Positions 1-7,909 of a stretch of DNA of 29,863 bases are shown piece after piece. Position numbers and translations under genes: made by a program. How positions within the stretch are numbered: position 1 is the first letter of the stretch; each line of letters opens with the position of its first letter. Source of the stretch: JBLHLB01 sp047618505. GTDB lineage: Bacteria; Planctomycetota; UBA1135; GCA-002686595. The stretch is from positions 1 through 29,863 of the forward strand of contig JBLHLB010000017.1 in NCBI GenBank assembly GCA_047618505.1, written 5' to 3'. Below the pieces are notes generated by a model, which saw only the letters and a list, made by a program, of their open reading frames with translations, had not been told where the DNA came from and made no database searches.

Positions 1-2
1 CC

Positions 3-1592
3 TGGAGCGAACTGGATCACTTCCGCCGCGCACCCCGGGGCTCGATGGAAAGCGCCCGGAGCCACACCTGGTTGGAGTGGATGCTGGGGTTGCCTTGGCA
101 CCAGACAAGGCGCCGAGGTACTGATAAAGAACGCTTCAGACGCGTGATCGAGGCCCTGCGCCAAAGCCACGTCGGCCTCGAAGATGTCAAACAACGAATC
201 GCGGAATACCTAGCGGTGCGAGTGCTCGGTGGAGGTCGCGTGGGAGGCACTGTGCTGTGCTTCGTTGGCCCGCCGGGTTCCGGCAAGTCCTCCATGGGCG
301 AGGCCATTGCGCGCGCTTTGGGACGCCCCTGCGTAACCCTACCCGTGGGCGCCTTCACGGAGGAGGGCGAGCTCGCCGGCCGCCCCCACCGCACCGATTC
401 TGGTTCGCCGGGCGCGATCTTGGCTGGTTTGCACCGCACCGGCGTAGACGACCCCGTCGTGCTCCTGGACGAGGTCGACAAACTGCGTCTAGGCGGAGAG
501 GGGACCTCAGCGGGAGCGCTGCTGCAACTGCTGGACCCCGAGAAGAACGCGCGCTTCATGGATCGCTATTTGGGGACGGCTTTTGATCTGTCGCGCTGTC
601 TCTTCTTGGCCACGGCGAACGATGCCCTGGACCTTCCCGAGGCACTCCTGGATCGTATGGAGACGATCGAATTTCCCGGCTATTGCGAAGCCGAGAAGCT
701 GGTCATCGCGAGACGCCACCTGATTCCGCGCGCACGGAAACACGCGGCTGTGAGTGCGAAACAGTTCAAGATCACCCCGGCAGCCCTAGAGAGCTTGATC
801 CGCGGCTACACGGAGGAAGCTGGGGTGCGCGATCTCTCGCGTCGCCTAACAGCCCTGGCGCGCAAGGCGGCGCTGTCCGTTGTCGAAGGCGGTCCTGGGC
901 TGGGTGTTAAGAAGATCGACTTGATGCCGCTCCTGGGTCCCCGCACTGCGGATGAGCAACTACGACTGCGACGACCGGTCGTCGGTGTTGCCATGGGGTT
1001 GGCCTGGACCAATGTAGGAGGCGCACTCTTGCCCGTGGAGAGCATCGCCGTACCCGGAAGCGGTCGATTGATCCTGACAGGTCAATTGGGCGAGGTCCTT
1101 CGGGAGTCGGCCCAGACTGCCTTGACCCTGGTGCGTTCTAGACTCCAGGACCTGGAACTCGATCCGGGCTCCCTGGACAATCTCGATCTACACCTGCACT
1201 TCCCCGGTGCCTCGACGCCTAAGGATGGACCCTCCGCCGGTGTAGCCATCGTAGCTGCCCTATGCTCGCTCCTGAGTCAGATCCCTGTGCGTCACGACTT
1301 GGCTATGACCGGAGAAGTCTCACTGCTCGGACAGGTGCTACCTGTGGGAGGTGTGCGCGAGAAGTTGCTAGCCGCTGTGCGCTCGGGAATCCCCGAGGTC
1401 GCGGTACCGCGGTCAAATGCGGAGGACACCATGCGCCTGCCGGCGGACACACGCCGCCAACTCACGATCCACTTGGTCAGTGACATCTACGAGCTGCTAG
1501 ACCTCGCCCTGTGCAGAGATCCCGATCGGGCCAAGATCGGCGCCTCAACATCCCGTCGTAATTCTTCAGCCGCACGCGCTCGGCGCAGGTAG
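3..1592 (+). CDS. lon: Lon family ATP-dependent serine protease, 5'-truncated by the window edge
   Basis: Cytoplasmic AAA+ protease that unfolds and degrades proteins. Numbering from the ATG at 45, the sequence shows Walker A (GPPGSGKSS, residues 75-83, Lys81), Walker B (LLDEVD, Asp142-Glu143), a sensor-1 ATAND and a C-terminal Lon protease domain with the Ser397 (DGPSAG) and Lys440 (REKLLAA) dyad 43 residues apart, as in E. coli Lon. The ATG at 45 is probably not the start. The frame is open to base 3, and the upstream codons (ELDHFRRAPRGSME) continue the Lon helix that precedes the conserved LxWxLxLPW segment. The N-terminal substrate-binding domain, if present, lies outside the window. The C-terminus is a short basic Ser/Arg/Ala tail. 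It faces the next gene across a terminator-like hairpin. Confidence 0.93.
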   Translation, partial: WSELDHFRRAPRGSMESARSHTWLEWMLGLPWHQTRRRGTDKERFRRVIEALRQSHVGLEDVKQRIAEYLAVRVLGGGRVGGTVLCFVGPPGSGKSSMGEAIARALGRPCVTLPVGAFTEEGELAGRPHRTDSGSPGAILAGLHRTGVDDPVVLLDEVDKLRLGGEGTSAGALLQLLDPEKNARFMDRYLGTAFDLSRCLFLATANDALDLPEALLDRMETIEFPGYCEAEKLVIARRHLIPRARKHAAVSAKQFKITPAALESLIRGYTEEAGVRDLSRRLTALARKAALSVVEGGPGLGVKKIDLMPLLGPRTADEQLRLRRPVVGVAMGLAWTNVGGALLPVESIAVPGSGRLILTGQLGEVLRESAQTALTLVRSRLQDLELDPGSLDNLDLHLHFPGASTPKDGPSAGVAIVAALCSLLSQIPVRHDLAMTGEVSLLGQVLPVGGVREKLLAAVRSGIPEVAVPRSNAEDTMRLPADTRRQLTIHLVSDIYELLDLALCRDPDRAKIGASTSRRNSSAARARRR

Positions 1593-1607
1593 CGCACCCG
1601 TGGCCAT

Positions 1608-1626
1608 GGCTTGCATTCTGCAAGCC
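1608..1626. terminator. Hairpin between convergent genes
   Basis: GGCTTGCA (1608-1615) and TGCAAGCC (1619-1626) form a perfect 8-bp stem with a 3-nt loop. It lies in the 48-bp gap between the stop codons of the Lon gene and the CehA/McbA-like gene. It has no T-run, so it could be a bidirectional terminator or a 3'-end stabiliser. Confidence 0.55.
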
Positions 1627-1640
1627 CCTTCCCCTGACCG

Positions 1641-3533
1641 CTAGTAGGTGATCGTGAAGGCGTCCGTCGAGCTGAGCCGCGCGGCGCTGCCGGGCGGATT
1701 CACGACGATGATCTGCATGTACTTGGTCGCCCCCGAACTGGGCGGCACGGTCAGGCTGAACGCGGTGTGTCCAAACTCGTCGACGGGAAGACTTAGGCTG
1801 ACCTCCAAGGCACTCAAGTCCACAAGCAGCTTGGCTCCTTCTAGCGGTATTCCCGGAGGGGGAGTACTGGCAGCGCTGAGCAACAGGATTGCCGTAGCAC
1901 CGGGGGGAGCGTTGAAGAGGCTGATTCGGCTGACGGCACCGCCCACTGGCGCAGCGTCAATGACAATGGGCATGAAGTCAGCTGACTGTGCGCGGGCAGA
2001 GCGTCCGTAGCGTTTGACGCCCACGGGCAATCCCTTGGCATAGTCCCGGCGCGAGAGGAAGGACGAGCGCGCGCTCGCAACATACTGGCGCACCTCTGCC
2101 AGGGAATCCCCCACGATGTCGTCAGCTACTCCGGCAGCGACAGCGAGGTCGAGGTTCCAGTCGAGGTAGCTCGTGTACATCAGCATGTAGTTGGCTGCCT
2201 CGAGGTTCACGATCGGTTGCCCGGAGACTTCGACGAAGATCGCAGCAGTGTGGGTCGAGCTGCTTTGGGTGCGTGCGGCGACCCAACAGCTGCGTTGTAT
2301 TGGGAGGTCGATATTGGCCTCGAAGGAGCCGCCGCCGGGTTGAATGGCAACTGTAGAGCTAACAACTTCCCCGTCGACAAGGATCTCCACGACGTCGTTG
2401 AGGTCCACTCCATCAGCAACCATGTACTCAAAATGCAAGCTGACGATAGCCGGGATCCCCAGCAAGATCTCACTCCCGGGGGGCAAGCCATTGACATCCA
2501 TCAGCAAGAGTTCTTGGTCGCCCATGGCTAGGCTCACGTAACCGTCCGCGAGGCGACTAGACCAACTCTCAAAATTCAGTGCCTCTTCGCCCATCCATAC
2601 GTAGGTCCGCGCCGGCAGGGTCGACGAGGTCGATGCGCAGTTGACGTCATTCCCTCCACCAATCGAGGGTCGCAGTCCAAGGCTGAGCAACTTGTAATAG
2701 AGCCCGTACCAAACATTCGAGTCAGAAAATCCGATGGCACCGACGTCATAGGTCAGGTCAATGGCCTCCAAGTAGTCGACCCGTTTGGTGGCCACATCAA
2801 GGGGCAAGAAGACCGGAAACAGGTTTGCAAACGTAAAGGTCGGGAAGGCCATCCCCTCGTTCACCAAGTCGCAGACCGAGGTATCGATGAAGGAGTAGTT
2901 CGGCGGATTGATGAATCCGGATCCAGCACCGCCATCCAGTTCAGAACACAGCGTTGCCGGGAACAATTGGTGCGGCGCGCCGACGACAACCCCCGGCTGC
3001 TGCTTGAACCAATCGATCAGCTGAAAGGGGATATCGAGTTCCGGATCGAAGTAGGGATCCGTGATGTTCAGGAAGCTCACGTGCCCAAGCGAAGCCACGG
3101 GGAAGCCAGAGGACTCAAGGCCCACTTTGATGAAGTAGTCGGGATCAAGTGAGGTGGCAAGATCCTCCACCCCCGTAACCAGGGGACCGTAATTATCAAG
3201 AGTAGCATTCACCCCCACACCGTTGTTCCAGATCATGACGTTGGCGACCTGCAAACCGGTGGTCAACATGGCGTTGAAGACATCCGTTGTGGTCTGATCG
3301 AAGTCATAGTGACTTCGATCATCGGGATTATCCGGATAGGTCTCCGGGCACCACTGGAGGTGCTCGTGCGTCTCGCCCTTGACCCAATCATCGGGCCCCT
3401 GCACCGTCCCCCCCTGCGCAGAAAGTGCAAGCCCAGGGGCGACCAGGCCAGTCCCCCCAAGAATGAGAGCTATAAGCCTAAGTCGTCTGCCCACCTGAGC
3501 ACTTATCGATAGGGCCATTGGAGCGAAGTACAT
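1641..3533 (-). CDS. Exported CehA/McbA-type PHP-superfamily metallohydrolase (putative)
   Basis: About 630 residues from the ATG at 3533; an in-frame TTG precedes it directly and a second ATG lies at 3518. The N-terminus has an Arg-containing n-region, a hydrophobic stretch (LIALILGGTGLVAPGLALSA) and a likely signal peptidase I site, so the protein is exported. Soon after is KGETHEH, the HxH pair that opens PHP-type metal sites. Later GAPHQLF and a WYGLYYKLLSLGLRPSIGGGND segment resemble the His loop and the 'W-x-x-LLNCGxRLPASAGTD' block of CehA/McbA proteins. The C-terminal third looks like beta-sandwich material. The substrate cannot be deduced; CehA itself hydrolyses carbaryl, but relatives are diverse. 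The family call rests on motif spacing from memory and is moderate. Confidence 0.6.
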   Translation of the reverse strand: MYFAPMALSISAQVGRRLRLIALILGGTGLVAPGLALSAQGGTVQGPDDWVKGETHEHLQWCPETYPDNPDDRSHYDFDQTTTDVFNAMLTTGLQVANVMIWNNGVGVNATLDNYGPLVTGVEDLATSLDPDYFIKVGLESSGFPVASLGHVSFLNITDPYFDPELDIPFQLIDWFKQQPGVVVGAPHQLFPATLCSELDGGAGSGFINPPNYSFIDTSVCDLVNEGMAFPTFTFANLFPVFLPLDVATKRVDYLEAIDLTYDVGAIGFSDSNVWYGLYYKLLSLGLRPSIGGGNDVNCASTSSTLPARTYVWMGEEALNFESWSSRLADGYVSLAMGDQELLLMDVNGLPPGSEILLGIPAIVSLHFEYMVADGVDLNDVVEILVDGEVVSSTVAIQPGGGSFEANIDLPIQRSCWVAARTQSSSTHTAAIFVEVSGQPIVNLEAANYMLMYTSYLDWNLDLAVAAGVADDIVGDSLAEVRQYVASARSSFLSRRDYAKGLPVGVKRYGRSARAQSADFMPIVIDAAPVGGAVSRISLFNAPPGATAILLLSAASTPPPGIPLEGAKLLVDLSALEVSLSLPVDEFGHTAFSLTVPPSSGATKYMQIIVVNPPGSAARLSSTDAFTITY

Positions 3534-3682
3534 CAAAGGGGCGAAGTCAGTCGTAGTGCAAAAAATGAAGAGGGAGGAATGGTCCGCAGATCACCGGTTG
3601 GAAATCTTTACACGGTGCGGCACTTCTCCTATCGAGCCTATGCGTCAACCTCGATTTCGTCGATGGGCTGCCGCCTCGATAT

Positions 3683-4810
3683 CTAGGAAAGAACCGCTAG
3701 GTCCTCCAGGCGAGGTCCACCGTCCGGATCTGCGACCGCGAACTTCCCCCCGCCCCGCAAACTTACCCCGGCCCAGCGACCGTCGAGGCCAAGGATGTAG
3801 AACTTCAGACCGAAGGCAGGGAGGCCCTTGTCATCCAGCAGAGCCGGCTGCCATGCCGCCTGGCGTTGGACCTGGCGGCGAATACGCGTCAGGACCTCAA
3901 GGCCAGCGTCCAGGGGAGCAGCGCCTTGGCGCATCAGTTCGACAATGGCGAAGCTTCCATTAGCCAGAATGGCCGCTTCCCCGCGCCCCGTGGCGCCCGC
4001 GCTCCCCGCTTCCTGATCGCAGTAGAGCCCGGCACCGATGATGGGCGAGTCCCCAACGCGACCGGGAATCTTGAAAGACAGGCCGGATGTCGTAGTCGTA
4101 CAGGCGATCTCCCCCGCCGTGGAGAGAGCCGAGCAGTGGATTGTGCCGTGTCGTTCCCAACGCGTAGGAACATCGTCGACGGAAGCCACCTTCGGTGCAT
4201 CACCGGGACGCTCAAGGGCACCGCTCTTTTGGGATCCACTCTCCGATACTCCCTCGGCCGGCGGGAGGTAATCGTCCTGATCGCTGAGCCCCTCCTTCCA
4301 ACGCAACCATGTCCGACGCGAACTCTCCGTCAATAAGTCCTGGTGCGGATGGCCGTGCATGCGAGCGAAGCGGTAAGCGCCCTCGCCCACGAGCAGGCAG
4401 TGGTCCGTGCGCTCCATCACGAGACGCGCGACCTCGCAAGGGTGCAGGATGTTCTCGATGTGCGCAACTGCACCCGAGTTGTGTGTCGGCCCATGCATAC
4501 AGGCAGAGTCCAAGGTGACCTTGCCGTCCTCGTTCGGTAGACCGCCGAGTCCGACACTCCTATCCGTGGGGTCTGCCTCGACGACCTTCACGGTCTCAAG
4601 CGCGGCGTCTAAGGGCTCGCCTCCTGCCACAAAGCCTGCCCAAGTCTTGCGCATGCCTGCCAGTGCATTGGCGCTACCAACGAGCACAGGACGCACTTCG
4701 CGAGTGCGCCGGGAACCCCTAGCGATGAGGGGGAAAGTCGCGCCAGCGGCAGCGCCTCCGACAAGTGAGCGTCGGGAAATGGTGCGCTTCTTAGGGGGTT
4801 GACTAGACAT
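3683..4810 (-). CDS. N4-(beta-N-acetylglucosaminyl)-L-asparaginase (aspartylglucosaminidase), Tat-exported
   Basis: 375 residues from the ATG at 4810; the longer in-frame reading to 4930 would overlap the neighbouring gene and lacks a signal. The N-terminus has a Tat-like TISRRSLVGGAAAGA. An Ntn-hydrolase precursor of this family cleaves itself before a Thr that then acts as the nucleophile. Here that is most likely Thr223 in HGTIHCSA, followed by the family blocks TTTSGLSFKIPGRVGDSPIIG and GSAGATGRGE, which bind substrate. The residue before the nucleophile is Gly rather than the Asp of classical enzymes (HDT). The protein would release GlcNAc-Asn as Asp and GlcNAc-amine, or cleave isoaspartyl bonds, outside the cytoplasm. 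It lies 58 nt downstream of the M28 peptidase gene, probably in one transcript for glycopeptide or peptide breakdown. Confidence 0.88.
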   Translation of the reverse strand: MSSQPPKKRTISRRSLVGGAAAGATFPLIARGSRRTREVRPVLVGSANALAGMRKTWAGFVAGGEPLDAALETVKVVEADPTDRSVGLGGLPNEDGKVTLDSACMHGPTHNSGAVAHIENILHPCEVARLVMERTDHCLLVGEGAYRFARMHGHPHQDLLTESSRRTWLRWKEGLSDQDDYLPPAEGVSESGSQKSGALERPGDAPKVASVDDVPTRWERHGTIHCSALSTAGEIACTTTTSGLSFKIPGRVGDSPIIGAGLYCDQEAGSAGATGRGEAAILANGSFAIVELMRQGAAPLDAGLEVLTRIRRQVQRQAAWQPALLDDKGLPAFGLKFYILGLDGRWAGVSLRGGGKFAVADPDGGPRLEDLAVLS

Positions 4811-4868
4811 GTGTGGGTCGTGAATTGTCGTGCTTAGAGAGGGGGTGAAGTGTATGAACTTGGGACGA

Positions 4869-6692
4869 TCAATCGTCGGAAGACGCGGGGGCGACTTCCG
4901 CCTGGCGGCGAGGCTCCGGGAGCTCTTCATCGATCCCGAGGCAGAGGTTGCGCAGCCATTGCCGGGCGCCGTGGCCCCAATCCTTCCACATTTGGGCTAG
5001 CTCGGGATCGTTTTCGGATTCCGCCGTCGAAACGCGCAGGTCGATCTCCTTGTCGAGGCTGCGTAGGTAGCGCCCCAGGTCAGTCGGATTCGCATCCGCC
5101 GCGCCCAGGGCCGCCCCCAGTATGGCGCACTGCATGCGACGCAGTTCGCTGCTATCGATGAACTCGAGACGATCCAATGACGTGTGGTAGGTGAAGTCGG
5201 TGAAGTGCCACAGCAATACCGCCGGGACTCCATTCTCATTGAAGATGTCGTGGTCGCTGCCGCCTTCCCAAGGGTGGTCGGCCGTCTGCCAACCACCTCC
5301 ATCACGCAGTCCAACGTCAATCATGGCATTGCGCGCGATGATGGCGAAGCCGTTGGGCTGCAGATCCTCGGGCGCCACCTCATTCGCTCCCCAGGGTGTG
5401 TGCGCATCGGGGGGCAGCACGCGCACGGCGCCGGGGTCAGGGGTACGCTCAAGAAGGGCGATTGCCCCTGTGGAGCGCGATTGCCCCGTCATGTCCGAGG
5501 AGATAGCCGCCACAGCTCGCGTCGTACTCGTGCGCAACCAGGTGCGGCTCTGGGAGAATTCATCCCCCCAGGAAAAGGACAGGGTACGACTGGGGGTCTC
5601 GATAGCGCCGGAACGCAGGAGATGCACGAGGCTGACTACGCTTTCGAGAAGACCAGCCACGCCGCTGGCATTATCGCAGGCCCCAGGTTCCTGAATGTGG
5701 CTCACGACAACAACAGACTCCTCAGCACGATCAGTACCTCGAATGGTCGCGATGACGGTGCGCAGGGGACGCTCGTCCCAACGAACAGTTGCCTGCATGC
5801 GAAGGTCAACGTCCCTATCGCGCAGAACCGCTTGTTCGATGTCTCGGTACACACGCGGGGAGATCTGCATCACCGGAAGCCCCGGAGCTTCCTTGAGACG
5901 CCGGTATTGAATCGCTTCTAGGTGACGATCCGCCCCGCTGGGATCGATGTTGAAGCTGTAGAGCGAAGCGGAGACAACACCCGCGGCACCACGACTCTTT
6001 GCGCGCTTGAGCACCTGCTTCAGGTTGGCCTTAGTCACGAGGATCTCACCCTCGTCCAATTCCTCCAGGCTCATGGCAACCCCCCCGGTGACATCCGCGC
6101 TCGGAGCGTTGATCGGAAGCAAGGTTCGCTCAGTGTCGCCGGCACTGTGGAATTCGTGCAGGCTGCTACTCACTCCGTCAGAGGTCTCAACGCTCAGCTG
6201 TGCCGACAGGGGAGTCCAGGCCGGCATATCCATCGGCTCCGAAATAACCTCCAGGCGCAACCTCGCATCGGGATTGCCCTGCCGGAAACCTGCGAGTTCC
6301 AGAGACTCAATCAGTTGGTCGACGACCGCCTCGTAGCCGTCGTTGCCCGGCGCTCGGTAGTAACCGTCAACGAAGCGCAGCGTCTCCATGGCTCGCTTGG
6401 TAGAGAAGCCCTCCAGGAGCGCATCGACAAAGCGCGCTGTCCCCGTCCCATCGATCGCAACATCCGGCCCCACGTGCCAGGACTGACTGGCCTGAGCGTA
6501 ACCGCTAGCCTCAGCTGTCCCCCCTCCTCCTGCGGAAGGCTCAAAGTCAATCGCCGGTGTCCGGCAAGCGACGGACAGGCCCACGGCACCCAGCCCCAGA
6601 AGAAGCGTGGACACCAACCCCCACTCCCCAACTCTGTACTGCTGCAGTGGCTGGGGGGAGCTTGATCTCTCTGGGGCACCGGTCGAGCGCAT
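4869..6692 (-). CDS. M28-family metallopeptidase lipoprotein
   Basis: 607 residues. GGAG lies 5 nt before the ATG at 6692. A transmembrane-type signal ends in the lipobox LSVAC, so the mature protein starts at lipidated Cys43. The C-terminal half is an M28 di-zinc aminopeptidase domain. Probable ligands are His332 (SHIQEPGA), Asp340 (CDNASG), Glu378 (WGDE), Asp400 (SSDMTG) and His503 (TYHTSLDR), with GGSDHD at 478-482. Classical M28 has HxD and GEE; here they are HIQ and GDE. As I recall, planctomycete relatives share this (SHxQEPGA, WGDE), so I read it as a subfamily trait rather than damage. Residues 170-320 form an extra region before the catalytic domain, possibly PA-like. It probably removes N-terminal residues from peptides in the periplasm or at the surface. 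Confidence 0.85.
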   Translation of the reverse strand: MRSTGAPERSSSPQPLQQYRVGEWGLVSTLLLGLGAVGLSVACRTPAIDFEPSAGGGGTAEASGYAQASQSWHVGPDVAIDGTGTARFVDALLEGFSTKRAMETLRFVDGYYRAPGNDGYEAVVDQLIESLELAGFRQGNPDARLRLEVISEPMDMPAWTPLSAQLSVETSDGVSSSLHEFHSAGDTERTLLPINAPSADVTGGVAMSLEELDEGEILVTKANLKQVLKRAKSRGAAGVVSASLYSFNIDPSGADRHLEAIQYRRLKEAPGLPVMQISPRVYRDIEQAVLRDRDVDLRMQATVRWDERPLRTVIATIRGTDRAEESVVVVSHIQEPGACDNASGVAGLLESVVSLVHLLRSGAIETPSRTLSFSWGDEFSQSRTWLRTSTTRAVAAISSDMTGQSRSTGAIALLERTPDPGAVRVLPPDAHTPWGANEVAPEDLQPNGFAIIARNAMIDVGLRDGGGWQTADHPWEGGSDHDIFNENGVPAVLLWHFTDFTYHTSLDRLEFIDSSELRRMQCAILGAALGAADANPTDLGRYLRSLDKEIDLRVSTAESENDPELAQMWKDWGHGARQWLRNLCLGIDEELPEPRRQAEVAPASSDD

Positions 6693-6802
6693 TGATTCTC
6701 CAGGCAGTGGAGGGTGAAGGCTCGGGCCGACGTCGAATCAGCTCGGGGCGCTCACCCGGAGACACGGGACTACCTCTCCGCAAGCCAAGAACGATCCGTG
6801 AC

Positions 6803-7684
6803 CTAGGGGAGGTACCGCCCGATCAGAAGCTCCAGCCGATCCTTGGCCTGCTGGGGAATCTGCTGGGGGTCCGTCATGATCGCGTACTGGAGCGCGTTCC
6901 TGCAAGGACAGCTGCGCTTCGCGTCGAGATGGGGCACTGCAGCGGCCACCAGGCGCCTTGCGGAGGCCACGTTCTCCCCCATGACCTTAATCACGGCCTC
7001 CACGGTCACGTCATCGTGGCCCTCGTGCCAGCAATCAAAGTCAGTGACCATGGCCACGGTGGCGTAGCAAATCTCAGCTTCTCGGGCGAGCTTGGCCTCT
7101 TGCAGGTTGGTCATTCCGATGACCTCGGCGTCCCAGCTGCGGTAGAGATTCGACTCGGCCCGCGTGGAGAATTGCGGGCCCTCCATATTCACATAGGTGC
7201 CGCCATCGTGGGACTTCACACCAACTTCAGCGGCTGAGGCCAAAAGCGCCTGGCGCACATGCTCGCAAACAGGATCCGCGAACATGACGTGGGCAACGAC
7301 GCCGTCACCGAAGAAGGTGTCCTTGCGGTGGCGCGTGCGATCAATGAATTGATCGATCACGACGAAGTCACCGGGATGCATGTCCTCGCGCAGTGAGCCT
7401 ACGGCGCTGATGGAGAGAATGCGCGTGACGCCAAGGCGCTTGAAGCCCCAGATGTTTGCACGGAAATTTAATTCCGAGGGTGTCAGGCGGTGACCGCGAC
7501 CGTGCCGCGGCAAGAAGACCATGCGCGTGTCCCCCAGTCGGCCAGTCACAAAGGCGTCGGAGGGTTCACCGAAGGGTGTCGCCAACTTCACTTCCTTCAG
7601 GTCCTCAAGACCGTCGATTTCGTAGAGACCCGAGCCTCCGATAACTCCGACGACAAGTTCCTCTTCCAGTTCCGACTGACTCAT
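6803..7684 (-). CDS. mtnP: S-methyl-5'-thioadenosine phosphorylase
   Basis: 293 residues, full length for the family. It converts methylthioadenosine plus phosphate to adenine and 5-methylthioribose-1-phosphate (methionine salvage, and disposal of the polyamine by-product). Visible blocks are GVIGGSGLY at the N-terminus (phosphate-binding), LPRHGRGH, SAVGSLRE, YVNMEGPQFSTRAES (substrate Met and Glu), EVIGMTNLQEAKLAREAEI and TDFDCWHE. The Asp pair in TDFDCW marks the 6-aminopurine (MTA) specificity of MtnP rather than the Asn of purine nucleoside phosphorylases. It ends 110 nt before the M28 gene. The 225 bp upstream hold a terminator for truD and presumably its own promoter. Confidence 0.95.
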   Translation of the reverse strand: MSQSELEEELVVGVIGGSGLYEIDGLEDLKEVKLATPFGEPSDAFVTGRLGDTRMVFLPRHGRGHRLTPSELNFRANIWGFKRLGVTRILSISAVGSLREDMHPGDFVVIDQFIDRTRHRKDTFFGDGVVAHVMFADPVCEHVRQALLASAAEVGVKSHDGGTYVNMEGPQFSTRAESNLYRSWDAEVIGMTNLQEAKLAREAEICYATVAMVTDFDCWHEGHDDVTVEAVIKVMGENVASARRLVAAAVPHLDAKRSCPCRNALQYAIMTDPQQIPQQAKDRLELLIGRYLP

Positions 7685-7850
7685 GCTGCTGCTTCGCTCT
7701 CGGTGTTGGGCCTACCGTTGGTAGACCGCCTGATTGGGCCCATGAAGCTGAGCCGCGTACTTGGATCTTGCCGAGCCGAAACAGGCGGCAAGGCTGAAGA
7801 TGTCAGCAGGACCTCAATTGGAGGACCCGCGGAGTGAAACCCCATGCTGA

Positions 7851-7881
7851 CCTTTCCCCTCGGCGAGGCCGAGAAGAAAGG
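7851..7881 (-). terminator. Hairpin terminator downstream of truD
   Basis: CCTTTC (7851-7856) pairs with GAAAGG (7876-7881). Inside, after a 2x2 internal loop, CTCGGC pairs with GCCGAG around a GAG loop. The hairpin begins 28 nt past the truD stop at 7910, which places it well as the 3' end of the hpt-rluA-truD transcript. It lacks a clear U-tract. The rest of 7685-7909 shows no open frame I can support. Confidence 0.6.
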
Positions 7882-7909
7882 AGGAGTTCAGGCGTCCAGT
7901 GCTGGAAGC

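Noticed and set aside
4811..4930. 40-residue extension of the aspartylglucosaminidase
   Set aside because: It would overlap the end of the M28 gene and put the Tat motif away from the N-terminus.
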